Positions 63,711 to 64,000 of a stretch of 64,000 bases of DNA are shown here, piece after piece. The stretch is from positions 551,058-615,057 of the forward strand of contig NZ_MCHY01000009.1 in the NCBI RefSeq assembly GCF_003609605.1. Reading direction: 5' to 3'. The notes under the pieces are model-generated. The model did not search any database. It was not told where the DNA came from and saw only the letters and a program-made list of their open reading frames with translations. The stretch's first letter is position 1; every line of letters begins with the position of its first letter. The translations under genes and the position numbers were made by a program. Source of the stretch: Ammoniphilus oxalaticus. Lineage in GTDB: Bacteria; Bacillota; Bacilli; Aneurinibacillales; RAOX-1.

Positions 63711-64000
63711 ACTATGAATAAAGCGCTAATGAGGCACAATCTGGATTAGGTCTCGTTGATAAGGTAGATGTCTTTTTCACAAGGATCCCAAAAACCCATA
63801 AAGATGCTCAATTCCCTTATAACCATAAATGTTCCTGTCATTGAAGATGAACACATGGAGAAGGGCTACATCATTCTCGGAATCAACGTCTGTCCCGCTG
63901 AAATGGTTTTAATATTCAGTTATCATTTTGAAGGTTGTTATTTAAGTGGGAATAATGTACTATTTTGAAGGAAGAATTCCGCGTAGATTCCAGTGGATTG
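63711..64000. other. Window end without recognised gene
   Basis: A 66-codon frame at 63768-63968 has no ribosome-binding site and no recognisable sequence. Could be the beginning of degraded DNA or a gene continuing beyond the window. Confidence 0.3.

Noticed and set aside
63768-63968. 66-codon frame near the window end
   Set aside because: No ribosome-binding site, unusual composition and no recognisable motif.

Overview
The window reads as a chromosomal segment of an endospore-forming member of the Bacillales. The sporulation genes, the order ywzB-ywmB-murA-spoIID-spoIIQ-spoIIID-mbl-fabZ, and an 11-gene nuo operon whose NuoC carries a lysine/alanine-rich extension together suggest the Brevibacillus/Aneurinibacillus/Paenibacillus side of the order. 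This placement is inference from gene content; no 16S gene is present.

Layout. 1-3.1 kb: end of the ATP synthase operon (atpA partial, atpG, atpD, atpC) and its terminator. 3.6-14.2 kb: a complete nuoABCDHIJKLMN operon without nuoEFG, preceded by a good sigma-A promoter and two dyad sites. 14.3-27.0 kb: cell-envelope and sporulation genes (NUDIX hydrolase, ywzB, ywmB, murA, phosphoglucomutase, spoIID, spoIIQ, spoIIID) whose intergenic gaps are filled with two families of short repeats: a 25-nt element (14 copies found) and a hairpin of about 25 nt (about 20 copies), partly organised as 112-bp and 195-bp tandem arrays. 27.5-30.1 kb: mbl, an EpuA-like membrane protein, fabZ.

30.2-54.2 kb: an exopolysaccharide (EPS) locus of Wzx/Wzy type. 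It opens with a chain-length/tyrosine-kinase/phosphatase module and an RNA that looks like the eps-associated (EAR, epsC) antitermination RNA just before an EpsC-type dehydratase. From about 36.5 to 52.9 kb base composition becomes clearly AT-rich, and the locus holds four glycosyltransferases, a polysaccharide pyruvyl transferase, a MurB-like reductase, Wzy, Wzx, and a cassette (PLP enzyme, ATP-grasp/GNAT fusion, DegT aminotransferase, RfbA, RfbB) that lacks rfbC and rfbD. This suggests an acylated 4-amino-4,6-dideoxyhexose rather than rhamnose. The operon ends at a 17-bp-stem terminator; ugd and a glmM gene follow.

55.7-64 kb: accessory region. A PD-(D/E)XK nuclease gene and a 35-codon holin-like type I toxin lie among GTAG-type REP palindromes beside a truncated REP-associated transposase. 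A decayed duplicate of the gene at 56.4 kb lies on the far side of this block. Then come a membrane-anchored zinc metallopeptidase, a cupin remnant, an azoreductase with a neighbouring HxlR-family regulator and a readable promoter/operator, and a proline-rich surface protein.

The strongest candidates for something undescribed are the amino-sugar acylation cassette in the EPS locus, the MurB paralogue there, the dense repeat families in the sporulation/cell-wall locus, and the REP/RAYT/nuclease/toxin island.
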